NCBI RefSeq assembly: GCF_003710985.1
Contig: NZ_RHHT01000002.1
Location: 124,001 to 188,000 of the forward strand
Direction: 5' to 3'
DNA length: 64,000 bases
Source of the DNA: Brevibacillus panacihumi
GTDB taxonomy: Bacteria; Bacillota; Bacilli; Brevibacillales; Brevibacillaceae
How positions within the stretch are numbered: the stretch's first letter is position 1; every line of letters begins with the position of its first letter. Positions 53,180-63,352 of the stretch are shown here, piece after piece. A program made the translations under genes and the position numbers. Under the pieces are notes generated by a model. That model was given only the letters and a program-made list of their open reading frames with translations. It made no database searches and was not told where the DNA came from.

Positions 53180-53887
53180 ATGGGCCAAATCAACAGCTTT
53201 GAAAAGAAGGTATTTTCGCAAAATGGTGAGGATGGAGTGATTGAAGAGCTGTTCTCCAGGATCGGTACAGTCAATCGCTTTTTTGTAGAGTTTGGGGTCG
53301 AGGATGGCATGGAATGCTTGACTCATAATCTGTGGGTTCATCATGGATGGTCAGGTGTGCTGCTGGAAGGAAGCCAATTTCATTACCGAAATCTTGCAAA
53401 TAATATCGCTCCGTATCCTCAGGTTCGGGCCAGTCAGCAATTTGTCACGCGCGATAATATCGGCCAGCTGTTTCGAGAGATGGCAGTTCCCGTCGAATTC
53501 GATTTTTTATCGATCGATATTGATGGAAATGATTACTGGGTGTGGCAAGCACTCGACGCCTATCAGCCGCGGGTAGTCGTGATCGAGTACAATGCATCCT
53601 ATCCTCCGCCACAAAACATGGTCATCCCCTACCAGGAAGATTTTTGCTGGGACGGAACATCGTATTTTGGAGCCAGTCTGTGCTCGCTCACGACATTGGG
53701 CAAGAAACTGGGCTACGCTTTGATCGGTACAGATTCCCAAGGGGTAAATGCGTTTTTCCTGCGCAAAGATCTTCTGGATGTAGCCCAATTTGCAGAACTT
53801 TCCCCCGAATCAGCGTATCACCCCCCAAACTATGGCCCGGATAACGGGGGCCATCCGCATCGCAGCGGCCCGATTCTGGACATCTAA
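53180..53887 (+). CDS. FkbM-like methyltransferase domain protein
   Basis: A 235-residue protein: FFVEFGVEDGMECLTHNL, SGVLLEGSQFHYRNL, FDFLSIDIDGNDYWVWQAL. The order of strand motifs matches FkbM-like methyltransferases, in a divergent subgroup. AAGGAGG precedes ATG. Its 3' end overlaps that of the phosphohexomutase gene by 4 bases, so the two are convergent. Confidence 0.78.
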   Translation: MGQINSFEKKVFSQNGEDGVIEELFSRIGTVNRFFVEFGVEDGMECLTHNLWVHHGWSGVLLEGSQFHYRNLANNIAPYPQVRASQQFVTRDNIGQLFREMAVPVEFDFLSIDIDGNDYWVWQALDAYQPRVVVIEYNASYPPPQNMVIPYQEDFCWDGTSYFGASLCSLTTLGKKLGYALIGTDSQGVNAFFLRKDLLDVAQFAELSPESAYHPPNYGPDNGGHPHRSGPILDI

Positions 53888-55632
53888 CCCTCCGAAGGAT
53901 GTTCGAGCAGTTTTTTGACGTCGACTTTTAACTGCTCCAGCTTTTGGGAGGCTTCCTTGTGGGAGTCTCCGACCGTACCGAGATATAGCTTTAGTTTTGG
54001 CTCTGTCCCCGATGGGCGCAGACAGAACCAGGAGCCGTCTTCCAACAGAACCTTGAGCACATCAGACCGAGGCAGCGAAAGAGGTGTGCGATTCCCTTTT
54101 GCCAAGTCCTCCATGCTTCCTGTCAGATAGTCCTCTATGCCAATGATGCGCATACCGGCGAAAGATGGAGGCAGATGCCTGCGCAGGGAAGACATCAACT
54201 CCTTCATGATTTGGATGCCTTGCACTCCTTTGAACGTTTTGGTTTGCAGGTCCTCAAGGTAGTAGCCGAATCGCTCATACAAGTTTTGCAGCGCGTCGCC
54301 AAGACTCTCGTTTTTCGCCTTGTGGTAGGCGCACAGGTCTACGAGCAGCAGGGCGCTTTGTACGGCATCCTTGTCGCGAACAAAATCTCCGATCAGGTAT
54401 CCGAAGCTTTCTTCATAGCCGAATAGAAACACATAATCTCCACTTTTTTTGTACGCTGTTATTTTTTCACCAATGTATTTGAAGCCGGTCAAGGTATCTT
54501 CCGTTTTGACGCCAAAATCAGCGGCGATTCGCCTGCCAAGTTCAGACGTAACGATGGTTTTTAAAACGATGCCATTCGGTGGCAAGCTCCCTTTGGTACG
54601 TTTTTGACGCAGCACATCATATAACAATAGCGCGCCGATTTGATTGCCTGTCAGCGGCAGATACGTCCCGCCGCTTTGTTTGACCCAGACCCCAAGTCGA
54701 TCCCCGTCCGGATCAGTGCCGATTACCAGATCAGCAGCTGCTTGGATCGCGTACTGCAAAGCCAGATGGAACGCTTCTGGTTCCTCGGGGTTCGGGGAAG
54801 AAACGGTGGAGAAATCAGGGTCGGGCAAAGCCTGCTCGGGAACAGTCAGCACGTGATGATAGCCAAAGTCCGTCAAGCCTTTGGAAATGACTTCCCCGGT
54901 TGTCCCATGCAAAGGAGTAAATACGATGTTCACTGCATCCTTGGCAGACTGGGACAATTCGGAATGCTGACGAATGCTGCTTACCTGCTGGAAATAAGCG
55001 TCCACGATCGTGTCGCCAATACGCAGCAGCATGCCGCTTTGCAGCAGGCTTTCTTCATCGGCTGTTTGAATCGCCAATTCATCTCCAGCTTCCTGGATCA
55101 GGGTGAAAAGTCGGGAAGCGGTGTCGGGCGTGATTTGTGCACCGTCAGCATCGTATACCTTTATTCCGTTGTAGTTGGCCGGATTGTGGCTGGCAGTGAT
55201 TACGACACCCGCAGAAGCAGCCAAATGACGGACGGCAAAGGATAGAATCGGCGTTGGCATGATCCGTTCAAAAAGATAGATGCGTATTCCGTGATTGCCC
55301 AATACTTTGGCGACTTCACGGGCGAACGTTGCAGATTGGTGCCGGGAGTCGAAGGCAATCACAACACCGGCTTTTTTCGTTTGCTCTCCCTGGACGGAGA
55401 GGTAGCGGGCAAGACCTTCCGCCGTTTTGCGGACCGTGTAGAGATTCATGCGATTGATGCCAGGACCTAATTCTCCACGAATTCCTCCTGTTCCGAATTC
55501 CATATATTGGTAAAAACAATCCATCAGCAAAGATTCATCTGATTCAAGGGCGTGCAGATCTCGACGAAGATGATCGTCCAGATTGGGAAAGTCACGCCAG
55601 CGCTGATACGCTTTTTTCCAGTCTTCCTTCAT
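53884..55632 (-). CDS. Phosphohexomutase (PgcA/ManB-like)
   Basis: A 582-residue alpha-D-phosphohexomutase: phosphoserine loop TASHNPANYNGIKVY, metal loop GTDPDGDRLGVWV, sugar-binding GYEESFGYLIGD and the C-terminal phosphate site RPSGTEPKLKLY. The length matches Bacillus PgcA. Next to manC and gmd it may act as phosphomannomutase and also make glucose 1-phosphate for RfbF. GGAGGGGG precedes ATG 55632, so I use this start. Confidence 0.92.
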   Translation of the reverse strand: MKEDWKKAYQRWRDFPNLDDHLRRDLHALESDESLLMDCFYQYMEFGTGGIRGELGPGINRMNLYTVRKTAEGLARYLSVQGEQTKKAGVVIAFDSRHQSATFAREVAKVLGNHGIRIYLFERIMPTPILSFAVRHLAASAGVVITASHNPANYNGIKVYDADGAQITPDTASRLFTLIQEAGDELAIQTADEESLLQSGMLLRIGDTIVDAYFQQVSSIRQHSELSQSAKDAVNIVFTPLHGTTGEVISKGLTDFGYHHVLTVPEQALPDPDFSTVSSPNPEEPEAFHLALQYAIQAAADLVIGTDPDGDRLGVWVKQSGGTYLPLTGNQIGALLLYDVLRQKRTKGSLPPNGIVLKTIVTSELGRRIAADFGVKTEDTLTGFKYIGEKITAYKKSGDYVFLFGYEESFGYLIGDFVRDKDAVQSALLLVDLCAYHKAKNESLGDALQNLYERFGYYLEDLQTKTFKGVQGIQIMKELMSSLRRHLPPSFAGMRIIGIEDYLTGSMEDLAKGNRTPLSLPRSDVLKVLLEDGSWFCLRPSGTEPKLKLYLGTVGDSHKEASQKLEQLKVDVKKLLEHPSEG

Positions 55633-55769
55633 GGCTAAGCCCCCTCCGGTCAAGGGTAAGTAGATCAAATCACCTTATTCGATACTTTATTGACAACCTG
55701 GAAAATGCGTGCGGGCGAAGGAACAATCAGCCAGTCCTAACATATACAAGATGGTAGAGGGAAGAATGA

Positions 55770-56750
<981 letters not shown>

Positions 56751-56760
56751 TACGGAATAG

Positions 56761-56803
56761 GCACCTCACATCCCTGAAGATCCGGGAATGAGGTGTTTTT
56801 TTT
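56761..56803 (+). terminator. Terminator of gmd
   Basis: CACCTCA (56762-56768) pairs with TGAGGTG (56789-56795), followed by eight T residues. Confidence 0.9.
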
Positions 56804-56824
56804 GGTTGTTTAAAAATGGGTGAT

Positions 56825-56877
56825 CCTATTTTCGGAAAAACGGGTTATAAAAACGAAAAATGTTACCCTATTTTCGT
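56825..56877. promoter_or_regulatory. Three TTTTCG motifs upstream of a sigma-54 promoter, candidate activator sites
   Basis: CCTATTTTCG occurs at 56825-56834 and 56867-56876, a 42-base spacing (four helical turns), with an inverted ACGAAAA between them at 56853-56859. The last two form an inverted repeat ACGAAAA / TTTTCGT with 11-base spacer. They sit about 70-120 bases upstream of the -24 element, the usual place for enhancer-binding proteins. Confidence 0.65.
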
Positions 56878-56941
56878 TGAGTTGGCAAAGAGAGAGGAGC
56901 TTCAGCCCAGATAAAAAGTATATTTTTAGATTTATCCCAAG

Positions 56942-56960
56942 TTTGGCACAATAGTTGCTT
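56942..56960 (+). promoter_or_regulatory. Sigma-54 (-24/-12) promoter
   Basis: TTGGCAC then five bases then TTGCTT: TGGCAC at 56944-56949 and TTGC at 56955-56958, matching the TGGCACnnnnnTTGC consensus exactly. It lies 51 bases upstream of the asparaginase start. Confidence 0.85.
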
Positions 56961-57009
56961 GTTCTCCACTTAACAAGGATTCCAACCAACCTCAAAAAGG
57001 AGACTTGTT

Positions 57010-58032
57010 ATGAATGTGGTAGCAAACGTATACCGGGGAGACCAAATGGAAAGCTCTCATCTGGGTCACATCGCAGTAGTGGATCAACATGGCAACCTGC
57101 TTTACTCTTACGGTGATCCCGATCGACTCACTTTTGCCCGATCCAGCATGAAGCCCCTACAGGCAATTCCGATCATCGAAACAGGTACAGCAGATCGATA
57201 CCAGTTGGAACCGGCGGACCTCTCACTTTGTTGTGCTTCGCATAGCGGAGAGCCGCGCCATCGTACGCGGGCGATGAGTATGCTGGAACGTGCAGGGCAG
57301 CCAGAAGCGACTCTGCAATGCGGCACCCACGTTCCTCGTCACGAGGAGAGCTACAAGGAATTGATTCGGGCAGGCAAGTCGCTGACACCTGTGTACAGCA
57401 ACTGCTCCGGCAAGCACGCGGGCATGATCGCCACGGCCACACATATGGGAGAGGATGTTGCGAGCTATCATTTGCCAGAGCATCCTGTCCAGCAGCGAAT
57501 CCTGGATGTCGTAGCGGACATCACTGGTTATCCGCGCGAAAAAATCACCTTGGGAATAGACGGGTGCGGCGTACCGGTTCATCGTCTGCCGCTTGTCAAT
57601 TACGCCTGGGCCTTCGCCAAGCTGGCCAAGCCGGAAGTCATCGACAATCCAGTTCGTCAACATGCTGCGAGAAGGATTGTAGAGGCGATGGTAGCCCATC
57701 CCGAGATGGTTGGGGGGGAGAGCCGCTATTGTACAGATCTGATGAATGCATTCGGCGGCAGAATTTTCGGGAAAGCAGGCGCTGAATCCGTCTACTGCCT
57801 CGGGGATCGCGAGCGAGGCATTGGCATCGCGGTCAAGATCGAGGATGGCGGTGCACGCGCCATCTATCCGGTGGTCAATGAAGTGCTTCGCCAATTGGGA
57901 ATTGGCGTGGACGGGGCGCTGAAGACTCTTCATGCCTATACGAATCCGCCTATTACCAACATGAGTGGCAGTGTCGTCGGCCGTGTCGAGACGACATTCC
58001 AGCTGCTGCAGGAGAATCGGTCGATTTGTTAA
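57010..58032 (+). CDS. Asparaginase of the asparaginase II (PF06089-type) family
   Basis: A 340-residue protein: FARSSMKPLQAIPIIETG, LCCASHSGEPRH, NCSGKHAGMIATATHMG, GIDGCGVPVHRLPL and NMSGSVVGRVE. These Ser/Lys/Cys motifs are those of the Rhizobium-etli-type, thermolabile L-asparaginases, distinct from AnsA/AnsB. It releases ammonia and aspartate. AAAAAGGAG precedes ATG 57010, and a sigma-54 promoter lies just upstream. It heads a cluster with a peptide-binding protein and PepV. Confidence 0.9.
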   Translation: MNVVANVYRGDQMESSHLGHIAVVDQHGNLLYSYGDPDRLTFARSSMKPLQAIPIIETGTADRYQLEPADLSLCCASHSGEPRHRTRAMSMLERAGQPEATLQCGTHVPRHEESYKELIRAGKSLTPVYSNCSGKHAGMIATATHMGEDVASYHLPEHPVQQRILDVVADITGYPREKITLGIDGCGVPVHRLPLVNYAWAFAKLAKPEVIDNPVRQHAARRIVEAMVAHPEMVGGESRYCTDLMNAFGGRIFGKAGAESVYCLGDRERGIGIAVKIEDGGARAIYPVVNEVLRQLGIGVDGALKTLHAYTNPPITNMSGSVVGRVETTFQLLQENRSIC

Positions 58033-58033
58033 T

Positions 58034-58062
58034 AAATGGCCTTCTACACAGGGATGCCATTT
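58034..58062 (+). other. Intercistronic hairpin
   Basis: AAATGGC pairs with GCCATTT (7 bp) directly after the asparaginase stop, with a T-rich tract following at 58070. It may adjust expression of the binding-protein gene relative to the first gene. Confidence 0.5.
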
Positions 58063-58097
58063 GTTATATGCTTTTTATATGAAAAGGGGGAACATGC

Positions 58098-59777
58098 ATG
58101 AAGATGAAAAAAGGATGGAAGGTGCTTAGCACTGCGGCCCTTCTCGCGGTCATGGTCGTCACTGGCTGCAGCCAAACGGCGGCTCCAGCGCCGCAAGATG
58201 CTGGCAGCAACGGCAATGCGGGTGCCGCTCCGCAACAAGAGCCTGCGGGACAAGCTGACATGACCGCAAAACTGCGGCTCAACCTGAAGACAGAGCCGCC
58301 TTCCCTCGATCCGCCAAAAGGCTTTGACAGCACGTCCAACGAGGTTCTGAACGCTACGATGGAGGGCTTGGCGCGCCTTGATCAAAAACATGTGCCACAG
58401 CCGGCGATGGCAGAAAAATGGAGTGTCAGCGAAGACGGCAAAACCTATACCTTCACGTTGCGCGATTCGAAATGGTCCAATGGTGATCCCGTCACCGCTC
58501 ATGACTTCGAATTTGCCTTCAAGCGTATTCTCGACCCGAACAATGCCTTCCCATCTGCCTTCCTGGCATACTACATCGAAGGTGCGGAAGCTTACAACAA
58601 AGGAGAGGGCAACGCGGACGGAGTGCAGGTCAAGGCATTGGATGACAAGACCCTTGAAGTAAAACTCGCGGCGCCAGCCGGTTATTTCCTCCATATTATC
58701 ACCCAGCCTACTTTCTTCCCTGTCAACAAGAAAGTGGTAGAGAGCAATCCGAAATGGGCAGAAAACGCTTCTTCCATCGTAACCAACGGACCGTTCAAAA
58801 TGGAAGATTGGGTGCATGATCAATCTGTCAAAGTAGTCAAGAATGACGGTTATTGGGACAAGGATTCCGTGAAATATGCGGGCATCGATTGGGTCATGGT
58901 CAACGATGAGAACACCCAGTACCAGATGTACAAAACAGGACAGCTGGATATGATTCAAACCGTTCCAATCGATCTCAAGGCGAAGCTGATCGAATCCGGA
59001 GAGGCAAAAGTAGAGCCGGAAGCAGCGATCTATTACTACCGCATGAATACCCAAATGCCTCCTTTCACCAATGCGAATATCCGTAAAGCATTTGCACTTG
59101 CCCTTGATCGCAAGCTGTTGATCGAGAATGTCGTCCAAGGAAAACAGATTCCTGCCCTGGCGCATGTGCCGATCGGTTTCCCTGAGCCGGATGGAACGGA
59201 CTTCCGTGAAAAAGGCGGCGATTTCTTCAAGGATAATGATGTCGAACAAGCCAAGGCACTGCTGAAAAAAGGGATGGAAGAAGAAGGCTGGACGACATTG
59301 CCGCCAGTCACCATGACGTACAATACAAGCGATACCCATAAAGCGATCGCACAAGTGATGCAGGAGATGTACAAGAAGAATCTCGGCGTTGACGTCAAGC
59401 TGGAAAACAAGGAATGGAACGTATTCCTCGCAGAGCAGCGCGCTCGCCAGCTTCAGTTCTCCCGCTCCACCATTCCTGCTGATTATGGTGATCCAATCAA
59501 CTTCCTGGAGCTCTTTGTAACGGATCATCCTGGCAACCGCATCAACTACAGCAATCCAGACTATGATGCGCTCGTAGCGAAAATCCGCAACACGGCAGAT
59601 GAGAAAGAGCGCTTCGGCCTGATGCATGAAGCGGAATCCATTTTCATGAATGACATGCCGCTGGTTCCGGTCTACTTCAATACGAAGGTGTTTATGGATC
59701 AACCGAACATCAAAGGTATTTTGCGACACCCTGTAGGTACGCTCGACTATAAATGGGTGGAGATTGAGAAGAAATAG
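58098..59777 (+). CDS. Peptide ABC transporter binding lipoprotein (OppA/DppE-like)
   Basis: A 559-residue family 5 extracellular solute-binding protein. Signal peptide with lipobox VVTGC, an Ala/Gln/Gly linker, then LRLNLKTEPPSLDPPKGFD and VTAHDFEFAFKRILDP, the family 5 signature, and the C-terminal lobe with YYYRMNTQMPPFTN and ALDRKLLIEN. It captures oligo- or dipeptides. AAAAGGGGG precedes ATG. The permease that completes the importer starts at 63353. Confidence 0.95.
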   Translation: MKMKKGWKVLSTAALLAVMVVTGCSQTAAPAPQDAGSNGNAGAAPQQEPAGQADMTAKLRLNLKTEPPSLDPPKGFDSTSNEVLNATMEGLARLDQKHVPQPAMAEKWSVSEDGKTYTFTLRDSKWSNGDPVTAHDFEFAFKRILDPNNAFPSAFLAYYIEGAEAYNKGEGNADGVQVKALDDKTLEVKLAAPAGYFLHIITQPTFFPVNKKVVESNPKWAENASSIVTNGPFKMEDWVHDQSVKVVKNDGYWDKDSVKYAGIDWVMVNDENTQYQMYKTGQLDMIQTVPIDLKAKLIESGEAKVEPEAAIYYYRMNTQMPPFTNANIRKAFALALDRKLLIENVVQGKQIPALAHVPIGFPEPDGTDFREKGGDFFKDNDVEQAKALLKKGMEEEGWTTLPPVTMTYNTSDTHKAIAQVMQEMYKKNLGVDVKLENKEWNVFLAEQRARQLQFSRSTIPADYGDPINFLELFVTDHPGNRINYSNPDYDALVAKIRNTADEKERFGLMHEAESIFMNDMPLVPVYFNTKVFMDQPNIKGILRHPVGTLDYKWVEIEKK

Positions 59778-59785
59778 TAAAATAG

Positions 59786-59824
59786 GTGAAGACAAGGGTC
59801 TGCATGAGAAGCCCTTGTCTTCAC
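59786..59824 (+). other. 13-bp hairpin between binding-protein and regulator genes
   Basis: GTGAAGACAAGGG (59786-59798) pairs perfectly with CCCTTGTCTTCAC (59812-59824). Only TTTA follows, so it could be a partial terminator that lowers regulator expression, or an mRNA-stabilising 3' structure. Confidence 0.7.
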
Positions 59825-59846
59825 TTTACCTCGTGGAGCGGATGGA

Positions 59847-61925
59847 ATGGAGAAAAAAAGTGTCACCTTCATTGCAAAAATGGATGAATTCTTGCACTCT
59901 GCTGTCAGCCAGTGCGTGGAATTGGGTGTGTCCGATGACTTTCATATCGAAGGCATACGCGTCGATCAGCTTGCCTTCAGGCCCATCGCAGAAGGATCAC
60001 TCGTGGTCATTTCTTCTCCGAGCCTTGAGGGCATGGTAGAGTCCTATCTGCCACAAGGAAGCAAGATGATTATCGCGAAGCGGATGTTTTCCTATCAGAA
60101 CCTTCGCGGCATGCTGGAGATTCCCAAAGGGATCAAAGTCCTATTGGTCAGCGATACCCCCGAAACGGCATACGATAACATCGAATTGATCCGCGCTTCC
60201 GGACTGGATTTTGAGTTGTATCCGTACTATCCCGGAGCAGATTATCCGAAAGATATCGAGATTGCCGTGACGCCAGGAGAAGCGGAGCATGTACCGCCGC
60301 ATATTCGCAAGGTCGTCGACATCGGTTTTCGGGTTATCGATCTGTCTACGTGGCTCGCCATTTACACGCATTTTGACAATGACAATTTCCAAAAAGTGAC
60401 AATGCGCATCATGCAGTCGCTGGTGTACATCACGAAAGAACTGAACAATGAGATTCAACATGCCCATCTGCTGAGCAAGTATTTGGAAGCCATCGTCAAT
60501 GGGATCGAGGATGCCGTGATTGCTTGCGACGAAGAGGAAATTATCCGTTTTATCAATCAAAAGGCGATCGATTCCCTCAACCTGCGCGGTGCCAGCATCG
60601 TCGGAGAGAAGGCAGCTGTCAGCCTGCCATCCGATTTTTACCATCTGCAGCAGCAATGTGAAGAGAATGAGGATATTTTGGTGGATTGGGCGAACAAGAC
60701 CTATTTTTTTCGCAAGACGCACATCTTTATGGAAGGTCGCTTCCTGGGCAGCTTGCTGCTGTTCCGCCAGGCGGTAGAGATCGAAAAGCTGGAACATGAT
60801 TACCGAATGCGTCTGTACAGCAAAGGACTGGTGGCAAAATACCAGTTCGATGATATCTACGGAGAAAGTCCCTCCTTTCAAAAAGTCCTGCAAATCGCCC
60901 GCAAGATTGCCAGAAGCAATTCAACCGTTCTTTTGCTGGGAGAGACGGGGACGGGTAAGGAATTGCTCGCCCAAGCTATCCACAATGCCTCGCCGCGGCG
61001 CAGAGAGCCCTTCGTCGGCGTCAATTTCGCCGCTATTTCCGAATCCCTTCTCGAAAGCGAATTGTTCGGGTATGAGGAAGGCGCCTTTACCGGTGCACGA
61101 AAAGGGGGCCATATCGGCTGGTTTGAGTTGGCTCACAAAGGAACCATCTTCCTCGATGAGATCGGGGATGCGAGCGGTGCTATCCAAAATCGCCTGCTGC
61201 GTGTCCTGCAGGAGCGGCAAATCATGCGAGTGGGCGGCAATAAGGTCATTCCCACCGATATCCGCGTCATTGCGGCCACCAATCAAGATCTGAAGCAGAT
61301 GATTGAGGAAGGAACATTTCGCGCTGACCTGTATTACCGGCTGAACATCCTCCCGATTCATCTGCCGCCGTTGCGGCACAGACAGGAGGACATCCCTTGG
61401 CTGGTCGACCGTTTTATCCGCAAGTACTCCTATGATCTGCGCAGACCGCCTTTCACGCTGTCGAAGGAAGCGATGAAAGCCATGCAGGAGTACGAATGGC
61501 CCGGAAACATCCGCGAACTGGAAAATGTCGTCGAGTATCTGGCGCATATTGTAGAGGATGAGGGCTTTGTTTACCAGCTGCCCTTCCTCGTCGGGAATGC
61601 AGAGACATTGGGAGACGGGTTTTCCGGTGAATGTGAGCAGCTTGTCGAGGAATACAGCAAGCGCGGCTTTTTGGAGGAGATGGTCGCCATTCTGCTGGAA
61701 CTGCAGCAGGGAGGTACAGGCCGCTACGCCCTGAGCGAACAGTTGGAGGCGCATGGATTGGCGATATCCGCTCAACAGCTTCGCTATCGTTTAAAGCTAT
61801 TGCAATCGAATGAGTTGATTCAAGTAGGAAAAGGACGGCAGGGAAGTAAAATCTCTTCCAAGGGAGAGCAGTTTCTCGGCTATTTAAATCGACGAAACGG
61901 GAGGGGGAATCGTCATGGGTCATAA
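59847..61925 (+). CDS. Sigma-54-dependent transcriptional activator (enhancer-binding protein)
   Basis: The 692-residue protein has an N-terminal sensory region (about 1-190), a PAS-like domain (about 205-320, EAIVNGIEDAVIACDEEEII) and an AAA+ domain (about 335-560) with Walker A at 365-372 (GETGTGKE). The sigma-54-contacting GAFTGA loop is at 412-417, and FLDEIGD is Walker B. The C-terminal part (about 610-690, SAQQLRYRLKLLQSNELIQVGKG) looks like a winged helix rather than the usual Fis helix-turn-helix. It most likely activates the -24/-12 promoter upstream of the asparaginase gene. It overlaps pepV by 11 bases. Confidence 0.93.
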   Translation: MEKKSVTFIAKMDEFLHSAVSQCVELGVSDDFHIEGIRVDQLAFRPIAEGSLVVISSPSLEGMVESYLPQGSKMIIAKRMFSYQNLRGMLEIPKGIKVLLVSDTPETAYDNIELIRASGLDFELYPYYPGADYPKDIEIAVTPGEAEHVPPHIRKVVDIGFRVIDLSTWLAIYTHFDNDNFQKVTMRIMQSLVYITKELNNEIQHAHLLSKYLEAIVNGIEDAVIACDEEEIIRFINQKAIDSLNLRGASIVGEKAAVSLPSDFYHLQQQCEENEDILVDWANKTYFFRKTHIFMEGRFLGSLLLFRQAVEIEKLEHDYRMRLYSKGLVAKYQFDDIYGESPSFQKVLQIARKIARSNSTVLLLGETGTGKELLAQAIHNASPRRREPFVGVNFAAISESLLESELFGYEEGAFTGARKGGHIGWFELAHKGTIFLDEIGDASGAIQNRLLRVLQERQIMRVGGNKVIPTDIRVIAATNQDLKQMIEEGTFRADLYYRLNILPIHLPPLRHRQEDIPWLVDRFIRKYSYDLRRPPFTLSKEAMKAMQEYEWPGNIRELENVVEYLAHIVEDEGFVYQLPFLVGNAETLGDGFSGECEQLVEEYSKRGFLEEMVAILLELQQGGTGRYALSEQLEAHGLAISAQQLRYRLKLLQSNELIQVGKGRQGSKISSKGEQFLGYLNRRNGRGNRHGS

Positions 61926-63336
61926 CTGGAAGGAATCGGCATATTTGAGACGAGACGCTTTTTTGGCAGATTTGCAGCGCTTTCTGGCGATCAACAGCAT
62001 CGAGGATATGACGACTGCACAGGAAGGGAAGCCCTTTGGAGCAGGTGTCGCCGAAGCGTTGGAGTATATGCTCGCGCGTGGACAAGCGGACGGATATGTG
62101 ACTCGCAATGTCGACGGCTACGCAGGAGTGATCGAATACGGGGAAGGTCCAGAGGAGATTGGCGTCCTGGTCCATGTGGATTTGGTGACCGTGGGGGAAG
62201 GCTGGACGACTCCCCCGTTTGAGCCGAGCATCCGGGACGGCAAAATCTATGCACGCGGCGCATTGGATGACAAGGGACCGGCGTTGGCAGCCTATTATGC
62301 GATGAACATCGTCAAGGATTCAGGCCTTCCTTTGTCTAAAAAGGTGCGGTTCATCATCGGGACGGACGAGGAAAGCGGCTGGTTGTGCATGAAGCATTTT
62401 TTGGAGAAAGAGACGCTTCCGCAGGTTGGTTTTTCGCCAGACGCTTCCTTCCCGATCATCCACGCTGAAAAAGGGCAGATCAATCCTACGCTGACGATTC
62501 CGCCAGACTCCGAAATGGCTGCTGGAGGGGGCTTGAAGCTTCTCTCCTTCGTCTCCGGCAATCAAGGGAACAGCGTACCGGATCGGGCGGTCGCTATCGT
62601 ATCTGCAGATGAGCCATCCATCTTGCAGGAGATGCTCGCGAAGTGGCCGGCATTTGTGACGGAGAAATCCACGTCTGGAGAGGCAGCCATCGGCGAAGAC
62701 GGGAATCTGGAACTTACATTATTTGGAATAAATGCGCACGGGATGGAGCCGCAGATCGGAAAGAATGCTGGAACAACCCTGGCTTGTTTTCTCCGCCAAT
62801 TCCCGTTTGAAGGTTCGGCGTTTTCTTACATTTCCCTATTGTCAGATATCCTGCACGAGGATTTTTACGCAGAACGCTTGGGGCTTGCCTGCGAGGATGA
62901 GGTCTCTGGCAAGCTGACCGTAAACGCGGGAATCCTGCGCTACAGTCAGACGGAGGGAGGAAGCGTTCGGCTAAACATCCGTTATCCCGCTACCATATCA
63001 AAAGAGGAGCGGATCGAACGGCTAAAAGGGCGAGTGGCTGAAATGGGCTTGACTCTGGCAGAACTGCGTTCTTCTACCGCCCATTACGTCCCGAGCGATC
63101 ATGTGGTCGTGCAAACGCTGTCCCGTGTCTACGAGGAACACACAGGCGTGCCTGCTGAGCTCTTGTCTTCGGGCGGTGCAACCTACGCCAAGATGATGTC
63201 GTCAGGGGTTGCTTTTGGACCGCTTTTTCCGGGGAGGGTATCCACGGCCCATCAGACGGACGAGCATATCGAGATCGAGGATCTGATGCGCGCGATGGCC
63301 ATCTACGCTCAAGCCATCTACGAGCTAGCCAAGTAA
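61915..63336 (+). CDS. pepV: Dipeptidase PepV (M20 family)
   Basis: A 473-residue dinuclear zinc dipeptidase. Metal ligands fit PepV: His87 (LVHVDLV), Asp119 in ALDDKGP, Glu152-Glu153 (GTDEESGW), PDASFP Asp, and the C-terminal His in TAHQTDEH. It splits dipeptides in the cytoplasm. GGAGGGGG precedes ATG 61915. It overlaps the regulator end, is followed 17 bases later by the permease gene, and so is part of the same peptide-use cluster. Confidence 0.93.
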   Translation: MGHNWKESAYLRRDAFLADLQRFLAINSIEDMTTAQEGKPFGAGVAEALEYMLARGQADGYVTRNVDGYAGVIEYGEGPEEIGVLVHVDLVTVGEGWTTPPFEPSIRDGKIYARGALDDKGPALAAYYAMNIVKDSGLPLSKKVRFIIGTDEESGWLCMKHFLEKETLPQVGFSPDASFPIIHAEKGQINPTLTIPPDSEMAAGGGLKLLSFVSGNQGNSVPDRAVAIVSADEPSILQEMLAKWPAFVTEKSTSGEAAIGEDGNLELTLFGINAHGMEPQIGKNAGTTLACFLRQFPFEGSAFSYISLLSDILHEDFYAERLGLACEDEVSGKLTVNAGILRYSQTEGGSVRLNIRYPATISKEERIERLKGRVAEMGLTLAELRSSTAHYVPSDHVVVQTLSRVYEEHTGVPAELLSSGGATYAKMMSSGVAFGPLFPGRVSTAHQTDEHIEIEDLMRAMAIYAQAIYELAK

Positions 63337-63352
63337 ATAAGGAGGGGTCACC

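Noticed and set aside
58044-59795. 583-codon minus-strand frame over the OppA-like gene
   Set aside because: Antisense to a well-supported binding-protein gene; no start site, and sequence resembles no family.
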